A DNA stretch of 64,000 nucleotides, taken from positions 1 to 64,000 of the forward strand of contig NZ_WTPY01000022.1 of NCBI RefSeq assembly GCF_011378905.1, given 5' to 3'. Shown here one piece after another: positions 38,177-51,840 of the stretch. This DNA is from Paraglaciecola sp. 20A4 (GTDB lineage Bacteria > Pseudomonadota > Gammaproteobacteria > Enterobacterales > Alteromonadaceae). The notes beneath the pieces were generated by a model. It was not told the origin of the DNA. It saw nothing but the letters and a program-made list of their open reading frames with translations, and ran no database searches. The translations under genes and the position numbers were made by a program. Numbering within the stretch: the stretch's first letter is position 1; each line of letters opens with the position of its first letter.

Positions 38177-39019
38177 ATGAAAAAATACCTACTGCTGTTT
38201 TGCGCTCTAAGCTTATTTATCACGGGGTGCAGCTCCAAATTTGCTTATAACAATATTGATTGGTTGATGTATTGGTATATCGATGATTATGTCGAGCTAG
38301 ATAAAACGCAAAAAAAATTACTTGATGGCCACGTATCCCAGTGGATGAAATGGCATCGCGAAGACGAATTAACCGAATATCAAGCGCAGCTTGAGCAGAT
38401 TAAGTTACAGATATCTCAGAACAATGTTAGCGCTCAACAATGGGAACAACATTTCAATAATGCAAAACAGCACTGGGTACGTTTTCGCGATCACATTAGT
38501 CCTGAATTAGTGCGACTTGCACCAAGTTTAAGTGATGAACAAGTTAATGCCTTGTTTGCTGAGTTGGATAAGGAAAATCAAAAGCGAATCGAAGAGCGAC
38601 AGGATAGCAACGTTGAAAAACGCTTAAAAAAGAATATTAAAAATACCCAAGAAAACGCTCGGGAATTTATAGGTAAGCTAAGCGTTGAGCAAAAAAATAT
38701 CATTATGAATTTTGCTGAGGATTTTCAAAGCAGCTTCGATTTATGGATGGCGTACCGCCAGCGCATACAAAGTGCGGCGCATGATATGTTACTTAATGAG
38801 CGCAAAGAAGCCCACTTCAAACAAAGTTTTTTGACCTTGCTATCACAGCCAGAGACCTATCAAGATGAAAAACTAGCGCAAATATCGACCCACAATAATC
38901 AGGTTTACGCATCTATGCTAGCAGCGTTATCAACGTCGTTAACCCCTAAGCAGCAGCGTAAAGCCATGAAAGAATTGCAAGATATCATCGATGATATTAC
39001 GGATTTGCAAGAAGACTAA
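38177..39019 (+). CDS. DUF6279-type lipoprotein
   Basis: A 280-residue lipoprotein. The signal (1 to about 18) has lipobox ITGC. The mature part is highly helical and charged, beginning SSKFAYNNIDWLMYWYIDDYVELD, which matches a family of unknown function common in Alteromonadales and Vibrio-related bacteria. The next residue after the Cys is Ser, so sorting to the outer membrane is expected. It follows the LytTR regulator by 116 bases in the same direction. ATG 38177 starts a standard lipoprotein signal. The function is unknown. Confidence 0.82.
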   Translation: MKKYLLLFCALSLFITGCSSKFAYNNIDWLMYWYIDDYVELDKTQKKLLDGHVSQWMKWHREDELTEYQAQLEQIKLQISQNNVSAQQWEQHFNNAKQHWVRFRDHISPELVRLAPSLSDEQVNALFAELDKENQKRIEERQDSNVEKRLKKNIKNTQENAREFIGKLSVEQKNIIMNFAEDFQSSFDLWMAYRQRIQSAAHDMLLNERKEAHFKQSFLTLLSQPETYQDEKLAQISTHNNQVYASMLAALSTSLTPKQQRKAMKELQDIIDDITDLQED

Positions 39020-39332
39020 AAGCAAATCCACGCCCTATAGGCATTGCTAGGGTTTATAGACAGTCGTTAATATTCGCTGAGTTGTCGGACAGGGGGTGTT
39101 TTAAGTAACCGTTTCGATTTACGGGCACCTATCTTCACCAGTTTAAGGCTATGCTGTTCCCGGTAATAAGGTTGCTAGCGCATTTCTTTATGAACAGGGT
39201 AGACCTGCTGGTTTACATTGGACACAAAATGATGCGAAAAGTAGACGTTATCAGGCCGCACTCAATATCGTATAAAATAAAACTAAGTGTATTGAGTACA
39301 ACGCCTGCTAAACGAGCCGTTTTTAATTGTGC
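39020..39332. other. intergenic region between convergent genes, nothing definite
   Basis: About 310 bases between the lipoprotein and RoxA genes. A weak CCCTA/TAGGG hairpin lies near 39034-39054. A 61-codon plus-strand frame here has no family resemblance and no ribosome site, so it is not called. Confidence 0.4.
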
Positions 39333-40505
39333 TTAAAAGTCGGTTTCTTCTTGCGGTAACCATGCCCCGGCGTTAACGAGTTCACACATAAGCTGTACCC
39401 AAAAATCCTCAAGGGATAAAGAAGTAAGATTATTATTGGTCAAGTCGTATTGCCAGGAAGGGGACGATAACATACCGCAAACAGCGTCGACGTAGTTTAC
39501 TGGGGCGAAATAGGCTTGGCCTTCAATAAAAAATTCTAATGGTTCGCTGGTATATTCTTTGGCTAAATATATTGGTCGAATACCAGGTTGGCGTTCAAAT
39601 AGGGCTCCCTGCTCAAATAATTCGGCTATCTCTTTTAGTGAATAATCTGGATTATGCTGTGGGTCGTAGCCTTGATTTAATTGGGTATCGCTAAAGTGAC
39701 AACTTAACCACCGCTCGAATTGCTCAGAGTCGATTACGTCGTGCAGCATTGCTCTGAAGCTGTTTATTTCTGTTGACGCTAATTCACTCGGGTTTTTTCG
39801 GGGCGTTAGGCCTTGGTCTTGATAACGTTTTTTAAATAGTCCTAAGTCAAGACTGTAATCTGCCAAAGAAGACAGTAAATCCTGCTGGGATGGGGCTCTA
39901 AAGCCCACTGAGTAATTCATACAATCTTCTAGCGCCACACCGTTATGAGGACAACCTGCGGGAATATAAATCATATCTCCGCACTGCAACACCTCGTCTA
40001 TCACGGGCTCGAAGTCACTAATTTGGCTTAGATCTGGATGGGGAAGGTAAGGGGTAAATTCGCCTTTTTCCCCTACTTGCCAACGTCGGCTACCTTTGCC
40101 TTGAATGATAAACACGTCGTATTGATCAAGATGAGGACCCACACCTGCACCTTCGTTCGAAAAACTAACCATCAAGTCATCTAAACGCCAGTAGGGAATA
40201 AAGTCAAACATCCGAATAAGCGTATCAGCTTCACTGATATGCTGGTCTACGCTTTGAACCAACAGGCTCCATTTACCTTGGCATACACTTTCAAAGTCGT
40301 CTATAGGGCCGTGTGTAACCTGCCAAGCAGGTGGGTTGAGGGAAACAACGCGTGAATCAATTCTCGGATCTTGTGCTAACCCAGCCAGTTCGTGCTCGTC
40401 TAACGGATTGATAAAGTCTGCAAAAGCATGTTTAAAAACACCTGGGCGTTTTTGCCAATAAGATGCGAGAAAAGTGTGGGGATCAAAATTATCAAATATA
40501 TACAT
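39333..40505 (-). CDS. roxA: ribosomal protein uL16 arginine hydroxylase (cupin, JmjC-like)
   Basis: A 390-residue 2-oxoglutarate/Fe(II) oxygenase like E. coli YcfD/RoxA, which hydroxylates an arginine of ribosomal protein uL16. The iron ligands are the HxD pair in VGPHLDQYDVFIIQ and the distal His in GCPHNG, with the GKGSRRWQVG strand between. A C-terminal winged-helix-like region (about 270-390) matches the ROX family layout and length. The N-terminus has FLASYWQKRPGVFKHAF, as in relatives. It is alone on the minus strand, downstream of the cyclase gene and separated from it by 70 bases. Confidence 0.92.
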   Translation of the reverse strand: MYIFDNFDPHTFLASYWQKRPGVFKHAFADFINPLDEHELAGLAQDPRIDSRVVSLNPPAWQVTHGPIDDFESVCQGKWSLLVQSVDQHISEADTLIRMFDFIPYWRLDDLMVSFSNEGAGVGPHLDQYDVFIIQGKGSRRWQVGEKGEFTPYLPHPDLSQISDFEPVIDEVLQCGDMIYIPAGCPHNGVALEDCMNYSVGFRAPSQQDLLSSLADYSLDLGLFKKRYQDQGLTPRKNPSELASTEINSFRAMLHDVIDSEQFERWLSCHFSDTQLNQGYDPQHNPDYSLKEIAELFEQGALFERQPGIRPIYLAKEYTSEPLEFFIEGQAYFAPVNYVDAVCGMLSSPSWQYDLTNNNLTSLSLEDFWVQLMCELVNAGAWLPQEETDF

Positions 40506-40575
40506 CGTCGATACAGCCCTTTTGCTGAAAATGGTTACTTTTGTTTTTGCATTGGCAAAGCTATTTTGGATGGGA

Positions 40576-41799
40576 TCACAGCTTCTGGCCGATCAACCAA
40601 TAGGTGCGCGTTTGACCTAATCCCTTTACCGGGATTTCACCCCGAGGACTGAAATGAAATTTATTTTTTGCCATCTCGTAAGTAAATTGACTCACTTGAA
40701 TGTGCTTGCTAATACTATGACTTTCCATACGTGCGGCAAGGGTAACAGCTTCACCCCATAAATCGTAACAGAATTTAGTTTGGCCAATAACACCAGCAAT
40801 CACTTCCCCTGAACCAATACCAATCCGTAATCCGGAGTTCAATTGGTACTTTGTTTTGAGCAAATCAAATGCTTCACGGGCAGCCAATGCAAACTCGCAG
40901 CACTGAATTGCATGACATCGACTTTCAGCAGGGATCCCAGCGGCCGCCATGTAGCCGTCCCCAATGGTCTTAATTTTTTCTAAACCATGTATTTTGGTGA
41001 GTTTGTCGAATTGACTGAATATATCATCTAGCATATCCACCAAAGCTTCCGGTGTCAGTGATTTTGCCAACTGCGTAAAATTTTCTAAATCAAGAAAGCA
41101 AATCGAAGCCTGTTCGTAATGATCAGCAATTTTACCCTGATGTTGCTTTAAGCGATGAGCGATAGCAGCTGGCAATATATTTAATAATAATCGTTCTGAA
41201 CGTTGTTGCGCACTGACCAATTTGTTTTGGGTTCGATTGACATTTCTGCCTACATGAAAGCTAGTTAACGCACAAGATAACGTGAGAAAGACGGCACTAG
41301 AAAGACTCGCTATCTGATGATATTCAGATAGGTTTTGAGGATTAATAACTAGAATAAAATAAGCTTCAATGGCCAGAAATACGCCAACATGGCAGTTGAG
41401 GCAGATCCACATAGTTGCGCCTTTAGCGCCAAAGATGAATGGGCAAACAAAGATCCCAAGCAGCAAGTAGTAATGTACATTGAGGTTCGCTTGCCATATA
41501 AAACTGGACCAAAAAATATAGCTGATAAAAATAAATATTAGCGTAAATTTAGCTAACCGCTGATATTGCGCCCAATTGAATAATGGCACGAGCATTAAGA
41601 GAACACAGTGGCAAAGTAACAAGCTGATTTTTGATAAGCCGCCAAAATTCCAATAGTAGATTGCGGTGGGCACTTGCAGCAAAAGCACAAAGATGATCAT
41701 CAAGCTTAAAATATTGCTTATACGCGTGGGATTAATGTCGTTGGTGGCTGAAGGGGAAATTCCACACCAAATCCATATGTGCAATAAACGAGTGACCAT
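40576..41799 (-). CDS. class III adenylate/guanylate cyclase, membrane type
   Basis: A 407-residue protein. About six transmembrane segments (residues 30-200) precede a linker and a class III cyclase domain (about 220-405) with the metal-binding Asp in CFLDLENFTQLA, the second metal Asp in KTIGDGYMAAAG, and the C-terminal GIGSGEVIAGVIGQTKFCYDL region. All catalytic parts look intact. It would produce cAMP or cGMP; the residue choosing the base cannot be decided safely. An AGGAAG ribosome site precedes ATG 41799. It lies 70 bases upstream of roxA in the same direction. Confidence 0.9.
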   Translation of the reverse strand: MVTRLLHIWIWCGISPSATNDINPTRISNILSLMIIFVLLLQVPTAIYYWNFGGLSKISLLLCHCVLLMLVPLFNWAQYQRLAKFTLIFIFISYIFWSSFIWQANLNVHYYLLLGIFVCPFIFGAKGATMWICLNCHVGVFLAIEAYFILVINPQNLSEYHQIASLSSAVFLTLSCALTSFHVGRNVNRTQNKLVSAQQRSERLLLNILPAAIAHRLKQHQGKIADHYEQASICFLDLENFTQLAKSLTPEALVDMLDDIFSQFDKLTKIHGLEKIKTIGDGYMAAAGIPAESRCHAIQCCEFALAAREAFDLLKTKYQLNSGLRIGIGSGEVIAGVIGQTKFCYDLWGEAVTLAARMESHSISKHIQVSQFTYEMAKNKFHFSPRGEIPVKGLGQTRTYWLIGQKL

Positions 41800-41934
41800 G
41801 AGGTCTTCCTGTTGACCGTAGGTTAATTAGTATAGGTCAAAAAATGGATATAAATTTACTCTAACAAAAGACGAGTAAGTAAAAAGATAAAAAGCCTGAG
41901 GGACAGTGGTGAATAAAGTGAGATTAGTTATGTC

Positions 41935-41970
41935 GCATATAACCGTAAAAGGGTGCTTACGGTTATATGC
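41935..41970. repeat. perfect 14-base inverted repeat after purB
   Basis: GCATATAACCGTAA (41935-41948) and TTACGGTTATATGC (41957-41970) are exact arms with an 8-base loop. It lies 50 bases after the purB stop. No U tract follows on either strand, so it may be a stabilising 3' hairpin or a protein site. Confidence 0.7.
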
Positions 41971-42019
41971 AATACTGATGATTCAGGTATCGTCAGTTAA
42001 TAGCTTATCGAGTAAATGC

Positions 42020-44059
<2,040 letters not shown>

Positions 44060-44060
<1 letters not shown>

Positions 44061-45193
44061 TAACGAATATAGCTCTCTATTATTCCGCCACCTAAACAGA
44101 CTTCATCAGCGTAAAATACGGCTGACTGCCCTGGCGTGACCGCTTTTTGCGGTTCATCAAATATGACAGTAACGCTACCATCAGCTTTAGGGGTAACTGT
44201 ACAAGGGATATCATGTTGGCGATAACGGGTTTTTACGCTGCATTTTAGAGCTGATAAAGGGCCTTCTCTATCTACCCAATGCAGCTGATTCGCCACGAGT
44301 CCGTTAGAATAGAGGCGAGGGTGATTTGCCCCTTGTCCTACTATCAACACATTACGCTGCATATCTTTATCAACAACGTACCATGGCTCTTCGCCGAATT
44401 CCTTTAGTCCGCCAATCATTAAACCTTTTCGCTGACCTAAAGTATGGTACATCAGCCCTTGGTGTTGACCAATCTCTTGACCTTCAGGTGTTTCGATAAC
44501 ACCTGGTTGTGCGGGCAAGTACTGAGATAAGAAATCCGTGAATTTCCGTTCACCGATAAAGCATATACCGGTGCTGTCTTTTTTATCGTGGGTAATTAAA
44601 CCTTGTTCTTGAGCAATTTCTCGCACGTGAGGTTTTTCAATATCGCCAATGGGGAATAACGTTTGCGCGACGTGTTGCTCACCTAAAGTATATAAGAAGT
44701 AGCTTTGATCTTTGTTATCGTCCATGCCACGTAACATCTGCCAATGGCCATTGACTTTACGGCGACGTACGTAATGCCCTGTAGCAATATAATCTGCCTC
44801 AAGTTCTTCTGCAGCAAACTCAAGAAATGCTTTAAATTTAATTTCTTTATTGCACATAATATCAGGATTAGGCGTACGCCCAGATTTGTATTCCTTTAAG
44901 AAATATTCGAATACGTTATCCCAATATTCAGCAGCGAAATTAATTTGGTGTAATTCAATACCGAGTTTATCTGCTACTGCTTGTGCGTCTCTTAAATCAT
45001 CTGCGGCTGCGCAATATTCGTCATTATCGTCCTCTTCCCAATTCTTCATAAACAGGCCTTCAACTTGATAGCCTTGTTGCAGCAAAATATAGGCTGAAAC
45101 GGAAGAATCGACACCACCCGACATACCAACAATGACCTTTTTTTGGTTATTGTTGGCTAACTCGGTGGCACTAAGAGTGTGGGTATAAGGCAT
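44060..45193 (-). CDS. mnmA: tRNA-specific 2-thiouridylase MnmA
   Basis: A 377-residue cytoplasmic enzyme that thiolates uridine 34 of Lys, Glu and Gln tRNAs. It has the PP-loop [13 protein letters not shown] near the start, the first catalytic Cys in [14 protein letters not shown] and the second in [15 protein letters not shown]-terminal barrel has [13 protein letters not shown] 45193 is chosen because it places the PP-loop about 24 residues in, as in relatives; a longer frame to 45238 adds a hydrophobic extension without ribosome site. It ends by overlapping hflD. Confidence 0.95.
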
Positions 45194-45305
45194 GATAAAT
45201 AACAAAGTCTCAATAAAAATGGTGGCGAATTCTAGCAAATAACAGACATAAGGTCATCCGGATTCTGCACGTAAAATGTCACAATATGTTGAGTGACCCC
45301 GGATA

Positions 45306-45884
45306 CTAATTTAATTCTACATAGTGTCCGTTTTGAATACCATCTAAGGTCCAGTTGCCTACTCGATACCGTATCAATCTTAGGGTTGGAAACCCTATAT
45401 GGGCGGTCATTCGCCTGACTTGCCTATTTTTGCCTTCACTGATGGTGATTGATAACCAACATGTTGGGATTGATTGACGAAAACGAACGGGGGGATTACG
45501 CGGCCAAACAACGGGTTCATCTATTAACTCGACCTTAGCCGGACGAGTCACGCCATCTTTTAGTTTTACACCATCACGTAAAGCTTGTAGGTCTTCGTCA
45601 GAAGGATTTCCTTCGACTTGAACCCAATAGGTTTTGCTAGTTTTCTTTTTCGGATCCGTCAACTGATTTTGTAACTTGCCATCGTTGGTTAATATCAACA
45701 GCCCTTCGCTATCTTTGTCTAAACGACCGGCTGCATATATATTGGCAATTGGAATATAATCTTTCAGAGTTTGACGGCCTGCTTCATCAGTAAATTGAGT
45801 GAGGACATTAAATGGCTTGTTAAACAGTACGATTTTTGTACGACCAGATGTGGCTTTTGGCTTTTTATATTGATTAATGTTCAT
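45306..45884 (-). CDS. rluE: 23S rRNA pseudouridine(2457) synthase
   Basis: A 192-residue RsuA/RluE-family pseudouridine synthase without an S4 domain. The catalytic Asp is in AAGRLDKDSEGLLILTNDG. Other motifs are LFNKPFNVLTQF and EGKNRQVRRMTAHIGFPTLRL. It modifies U2457 of 23S rRNA in E. coli RluE, which it most resembles by its short form and by its position near icd, as in E. coli. It is divergent from icd with 228 bases between the start codons. Confidence 0.92.
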   Translation of the reverse strand: MNINQYKKPKATSGRTKIVLFNKPFNVLTQFTDEAGRQTLKDYIPIANIYAAGRLDKDSEGLLILTNDGKLQNQLTDPKKKTSKTYWVQVEGNPSDEDLQALRDGVKLKDGVTRPAKVELIDEPVVWPRNPPVRFRQSIPTCWLSITISEGKNRQVRRMTAHIGFPTLRLIRYRVGNWTLDGIQNGHYVELN

Positions 45885-45978
45885 TTCTTGTAACTTATTA
45901 TGAATAAAATAGCTGAGTTATTTTGCACTCTGCGGCGAATTGTTTATTATCTTCCAGCGAATTTTTCATTGTAACTTT

Positions 45979-45994
45979 ATCCTGATGTCAGGAT
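45979..45994. promoter_or_regulatory. palindrome in rluE/icd intergenic region
   Basis: ATCCTGATGTCAGGAT has perfect 7-base arms around TG. It lies in the shared promoter region about 120 bases before icd. It could be an operator; the regulator is unknown. Confidence 0.35.
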
Positions 45995-46076
45995 CGGATG
46001 TGTTAATTCCTGATAAATTTACTAAATGACGGGTATTTCGCGGCAGTTTTTGCGCTTATTTATCAGTCTACACTAA

Positions 46077-48344
<2,268 letters not shown>

Positions 48345-48362
48345 TAAATTTTAATTAGGCAT

Positions 48363-48393
48363 AAAAAAGCAGACCCTCGGGTCTGCTTTTTTT
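48363..48393. terminator. bidirectional terminator between icd and cspD
   Basis: AAAAAAGCAGACCC and its complement GGGTCTGCTTTTTT pair around a TCG loop. T tracts occur on both strands, so it serves the converging icd and cspD genes. Confidence 0.93.
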
Positions 48394-48404
48394 ATGACCA
48401 ATCG

Positions 48405-48623
48405 TTACTGTTCGGGCTCACCGTTGAAATCAATGTTTTCAGCATGTAGTCCTTTCGGTCCTTGCTGTACATCATACTTCACTTCTTGCCCTGCTTTTAA
48501 GGAGCGATATCCTTCCATTTGAATGGTTGAGTAATGCGCAAAAATGTCATCACCACCGTCCTCTGGAACAATAAAACCAAACCCTTTCGCATTGTTAAAC
48601 CATTTTACTTTGCCAACAGCCAT
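48405..48623 (-). CDS. cspD: cold-shock-like protein CspD
   Basis: A 72-residue single-domain cold-shock protein with RNP1 KGFGFI and RNP2 DIFAHY, starting MAVGKVKWFNNAKGFGFI. The ending GLHAENIDFNGEPEQ is longer than CspA. In E. coli CspD, a stationary-phase inhibitor of replication initiation, lies divergent from clpS just as here, which supports the name. ATG 48623 is placed behind AAGGA; the longer frame to 48671 has no fold contribution. It would bind single-stranded nucleic acid in the cytoplasm. Confidence 0.93.
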   Translation of the reverse strand: MAVGKVKWFNNAKGFGFIVPEDGGDDIFAHYSTIQMEGYRSLKAGQEVKYDVQQGPKGLHAENIDFNGEPEQ

Positions 48624-48824
48624 ACTTCTGCTTCCTTTTAATCCCTTGAACTGACGCATATTTATCCCCACAATGAAGTATGGGGAAGGCGAAAATGTTA
48701 AAATAACAATCGTCGCACTAGAAAATGTAGATTTTTTAACCTGTTTTTGTCAAGGATAAATTGATAAATAAGTAAATGTTAATAAAACTGCAAAATTTGC
48801 ACTAAGGGCACTATTCTTCTTATT

Positions 48825-49145
48825 ATGAGCAAAGACAACACTATTAATATTGAGCGCGAAAAGCAGCTAGATACGGTTAAGCAGAAATTAGCACCGCCAC
48901 CCATGTATAAAGTTTTGCTGAATAACGATGATTACACGCCGATGGATTTCGTGATTGAAGTATTGGTTAGGTTTTTCAACTTGGACTCAGAAAAAGCCCA
49001 TCAAATTATGTTGACTGTGCATTATCGTGGTCGAGCCGTTTGTGGTGTATATACCGCCGAGATAGCTGAGACTAAAGTTATGCAAGTCACCCAGTATGCC
49101 AAGAAGCATCAGCATCCGTTGATGTGTACTATGGAACAGGTTTAG
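48825..49145 (+). CDS. clpS: ATP-dependent Clp protease adaptor ClpS
   Basis: A 106-residue adaptor with a flexible N-terminal tail (about 1-25) and the folded domain: [20 protein letters not shown], containing the N-degron-binding NDDYT-M pocket residues, and [24 protein letters not shown]. It recognises N-terminal Leu, Phe, Trp or Tyr and hands the substrate to ClpA. It lies 20 bases before clpA and divergent from cspD, the standard arrangement. Confidence 0.97.
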   Translation: MSKDNTINIEREKQLDTVKQKLAPPPMYKVLLNNDDYTPMDFVIEVLVRFFNLDSEKAHQIMLTVHYRGRAVCGVYTAEIAETKVMQVTQYAKKHQHPLMCTMEQV

Positions 49146-49165
49146 CGCAGTAAGAGGGTCTAAAA

Positions 49166-51433
49166 ATGTTAAATAAAGAATTAGAACAAACGTTAAATGA
49201 AGCGTTTATCTTTGCCAGAGAGCATAGACATGAATTCATGACCGTCGAGCACCTTTTATTAGCCTTGCTCGACAATGGCTCCGCAACCGAAGCGCTTAAA
49301 GCCTGTGGCGCGAACGTAGATGTGATTAAAAAGGAATTAACCGACTTCGTTAAAGACACCACGCCTTTATTGCTTGAAGATGCAAATAATGAACGCGAAA
49401 CTCAACCAACGTTAGGTTTCCAGCGTGTATTGCAGCGAGCGGTCTTCCACGTGCAGTCCTCCGGTAAAGAAGAAGTGACTGGGGCAAATGTATTGGTTGC
49501 TATTTTCAGTGAGCAAGAGTCTCAAGCTGTGTACATTTTGAAAAAAGCAGATGTCACACGTCTTGATGTCGTTAATTTTATTTCACACGGTGTATCAAAA
49601 AGTGATGACAGTACACCTCACTCTATTGAGCAGGATGAAGAGGGGGCGACCCAAGAAGCTGGCTCTTCTATGCTCGATCAATACACCACTAATTTAAATG
49701 AGTTGGCGAAAGCGGGTAAAATAGACCCTCTTATTGGGCGAGATTTTGAGGTTGAACGCAGTATTCAAATATTGTGTCGCCGTCGTAAAAACAACCCATT
49801 GCTAGTCGGTGAAGCGGGGGTCGGTAAAACGGCCATTGCAGAAGGTTTAGCATTTCGAATTATTCATAATGACGTGCCTGAGGTTATCGCTAACGCCATA
49901 ATTTACTCATTGGATATGGGAACTCTTCTCGCGGGGACTAAATACCGTGGTGACTTCGAGAAGCGTCTTAAAGGTATATTGAAAGAGTTGGCTAAGGATC
50001 CTGACGCGATATTATTTATTGATGAAATCCATACCATTATTGGTGCGGGTGCGGCGTCGGGTGGGGTGATGGACGCTTCTAATTTGCTAAAACCGAAGTT
50101 AAGTAGCGGCGAATTGCGCTGCATGGGCTCAACAACTTATCAGGAATACCAAGGTATTTTTGAGAAAGATCGCGCATTAGCGCGCCGTTTTCAAAAAATC
50201 GATGTAATTGAACCGTCAGTATCTGATACCACAAAAATTTTGATGGGATTGAAGTCTCGTTACGAAGAACACCACAGTGTGCGCTTTACCCATAAAGCGC
50301 TGCGAGCCGCGGCCGAGCTTTCTGCTAAGTATATCAATGAACGCCATTTACCAGACAAGGCGATAGACGTAATGGATGAAGCGGGTGCCAGTCAACGTTT
50401 ATTGCCGCCTTCAAAGCGTAAGAAAACGATTGGGGTGACCGACATTGAACACATCATTTCGAAGATTGCACGTATCCCTGAAAAATCTGTGTCGTCTAGC
50501 GATAAAGAGTCGTTGAAGAATCTTGATCGAGATTTAAAACTAGTGGTGTTTGGCCAAGATCAAGCTATTGATACATTGACTGATGCCATTCGTTTATCTC
50601 GAGCCGGTCTAGGCGCTGAAACGAAACCCATTGGTAGCTTCTTGTTTGCAGGACCCACAGGGGTTGGTAAAACGGAAATAACCCAACAGCTGTCGAAAAT
50701 TATGGGTGTGGAATTATTACGCTTTGATATGTCTGAATACATGGAGCGTCATGCTGTTAGTCGATTGATAGGCGCGCCCCCAGGTTATGTGGGCTTTGAT
50801 CAAGGTGGTTTACTAACCGATGCAGTGATTAAAAACCCTCATTCAGTTGTGTTATTGGATGAGATTGAGAAAGCGCATCCAGATGTATTCAATCTTCTGT
50901 TGCAAGTGATGGATCACGGCACGCTCACAGATAATAACGGCCGCAAGGTCGACTTCCGCAATGTCGTATTAGTTATGACGACCAATGCTGGGGTGCAAGA
51001 AACCATTCGTAAATCGATTGGCTTTAAAGAGCAGGATCATAGTCACGATGCGATGTCGGAAATCAACAAGACGTTTACACCTGAGTTTAGGAATCGCTTG
51101 GACGCTATAGTATGGTTTAACCATCTAGAACAAGACGTGATATTGCAGGTTGTCGATAAGTTTATTGTTGAGTTGCAAGTTCAGCTGGATAACAAAGGTG
51201 TGTCGTTAGACGTCACAAACGATGCGAGACAGTGGTTGGCTGAACAAGGTTACGATCGCAACATGGGCGCACGGCCGATGGCGCGTGTTATTCAACAGCA
51301 TGTTAAGAAAGAACTGGCCAGTGAATTGTTGTTCGGTGAGTTAAGCCAGGGCGGCAGTGTGAAGATTTCCCTGAAAAACAAAAAATTGGTGTTTACCTTT
51401 AAGGCACTAAAAGAAGCTAAGTCTGAAGCTTAA
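49166..51433 (+). CDS. clpA: ATP-dependent Clp protease ATPase subunit ClpA
   Basis: A 755-residue AAA+ unfoldase. The N-terminal double Clp-repeat domain (1 to about 145) binds ClpS. The first ATPase domain has Walker A GEAGVGKT and Walker B ILFIDEIHTI. The second has GPTGVGKT and VVLLDEIEKAH, with an IGF-type ClpP-binding loop at RKSIGFKEQ. The ClpB middle coiled coil is absent. It unfolds N-degron substrates into ClpP in the cytoplasm. It is in an operon with clpS, with a strong terminator after it. Confidence 0.97.
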   Translation: MLNKELEQTLNEAFIFAREHRHEFMTVEHLLLALLDNGSATEALKACGANVDVIKKELTDFVKDTTPLLLEDANNERETQPTLGFQRVLQRAVFHVQSSGKEEVTGANVLVAIFSEQESQAVYILKKADVTRLDVVNFISHGVSKSDDSTPHSIEQDEEGATQEAGSSMLDQYTTNLNELAKAGKIDPLIGRDFEVERSIQILCRRRKNNPLLVGEAGVGKTAIAEGLAFRIIHNDVPEVIANAIIYSLDMGTLLAGTKYRGDFEKRLKGILKELAKDPDAILFIDEIHTIIGAGAASGGVMDASNLLKPKLSSGELRCMGSTTYQEYQGIFEKDRALARRFQKIDVIEPSVSDTTKILMGLKSRYEEHHSVRFTHKALRAAAELSAKYINERHLPDKAIDVMDEAGASQRLLPPSKRKKTIGVTDIEHIISKIARIPEKSVSSSDKESLKNLDRDLKLVVFGQDQAIDTLTDAIRLSRAGLGAETKPIGSFLFAGPTGVGKTEITQQLSKIMGVELLRFDMSEYMERHAVSRLIGAPPGYVGFDQGGLLTDAVIKNPHSVVLLDEIEKAHPDVFNLLLQVMDHGTLTDNNGRKVDFRNVVLVMTTNAGVQETIRKSIGFKEQDHSHDAMSEINKTFTPEFRNRLDAIVWFNHLEQDVILQVVDKFIVELQVQLDNKGVSLDVTNDARQWLAEQGYDRNMGARPMARVIQQHVKKELASELLFGELSQGGSVKISLKNKKLVFTFKALKEAKSEA

Positions 51434-51490
51434 ATAGAAAATAAGGTATTTGGCGCGTAAAATACGTCAAATACTAAATTTTAGATATAG

Positions 51491-51525
51491 AAAAAGGCCC
51501 AGTGTTGTAAAACACTGGGCCTTTT
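51491..51525. terminator. bidirectional terminator between clpA and infA
   Basis: AAAGGCCCAGTGTT and AACACTGGGCCTTT pair around GTAA. A run of A lies on the left and TTTT on the right, so both converging genes are served. Confidence 0.93.
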
Positions 51526-51540
51526 CGTTTGCTTTAGATA

Positions 51541-51759
51541 TTAACGAGCGCGGTAAATAATACGGCCCTTCGATAAATCATATGGCGTCATTTCACATGT
51601 TACTTTGTCGCCCGTTAAGATGCGGATATAGTTCTTACGCATCTTTCCTGAAATATGTGCAGTAACAACGTGACCGTTTTCTAATTCGACACGAAACATA
51701 GTATTTGGAAGGGTATCCAACACTGTACCTTCCATTTCAATACAATCTTCTTTCGCCAT
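51541..51759 (-). CDS. infA: translation initiation factor IF-1
   Basis: A 72-residue single S1/OB-fold protein, [19 protein letters not shown] at the start and [13 protein letters not shown] at the end, the length of E. coli IF-1. It binds the 30S A site with IF-2 during initiation. The position between clpA and the aminoacyl-tRNA-protein transferases is conserved in related bacteria. Confidence 0.98.
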   Translation of the reverse strand: MAKEDCIEMEGTVLDTLPNTMFRVELENGHVVTAHISGKMRKNYIRILTGDKVTCEMTPYDLSKGRIIYRAR

Positions 51760-51840
51760 GTAGCTCTGTTACCTCTATAAAATAATAAGTGTCAAAAATG
51801 CCGCGCAGATTTTGCCCAATAAAGGCGGTCGTGTAAAGCT

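Noticed and set aside
39151-39336. A 61-codon plus-strand frame
   Set aside because: No family resemblance, no ribosome site, and it runs into the convergent roxA gene end.
45194-45238. Hydrophobic N-terminal extension of MnmA
   Set aside because: No ribosome site, and MnmA is a cytoplasmic enzyme whose PP-loop sits near the N-terminus.
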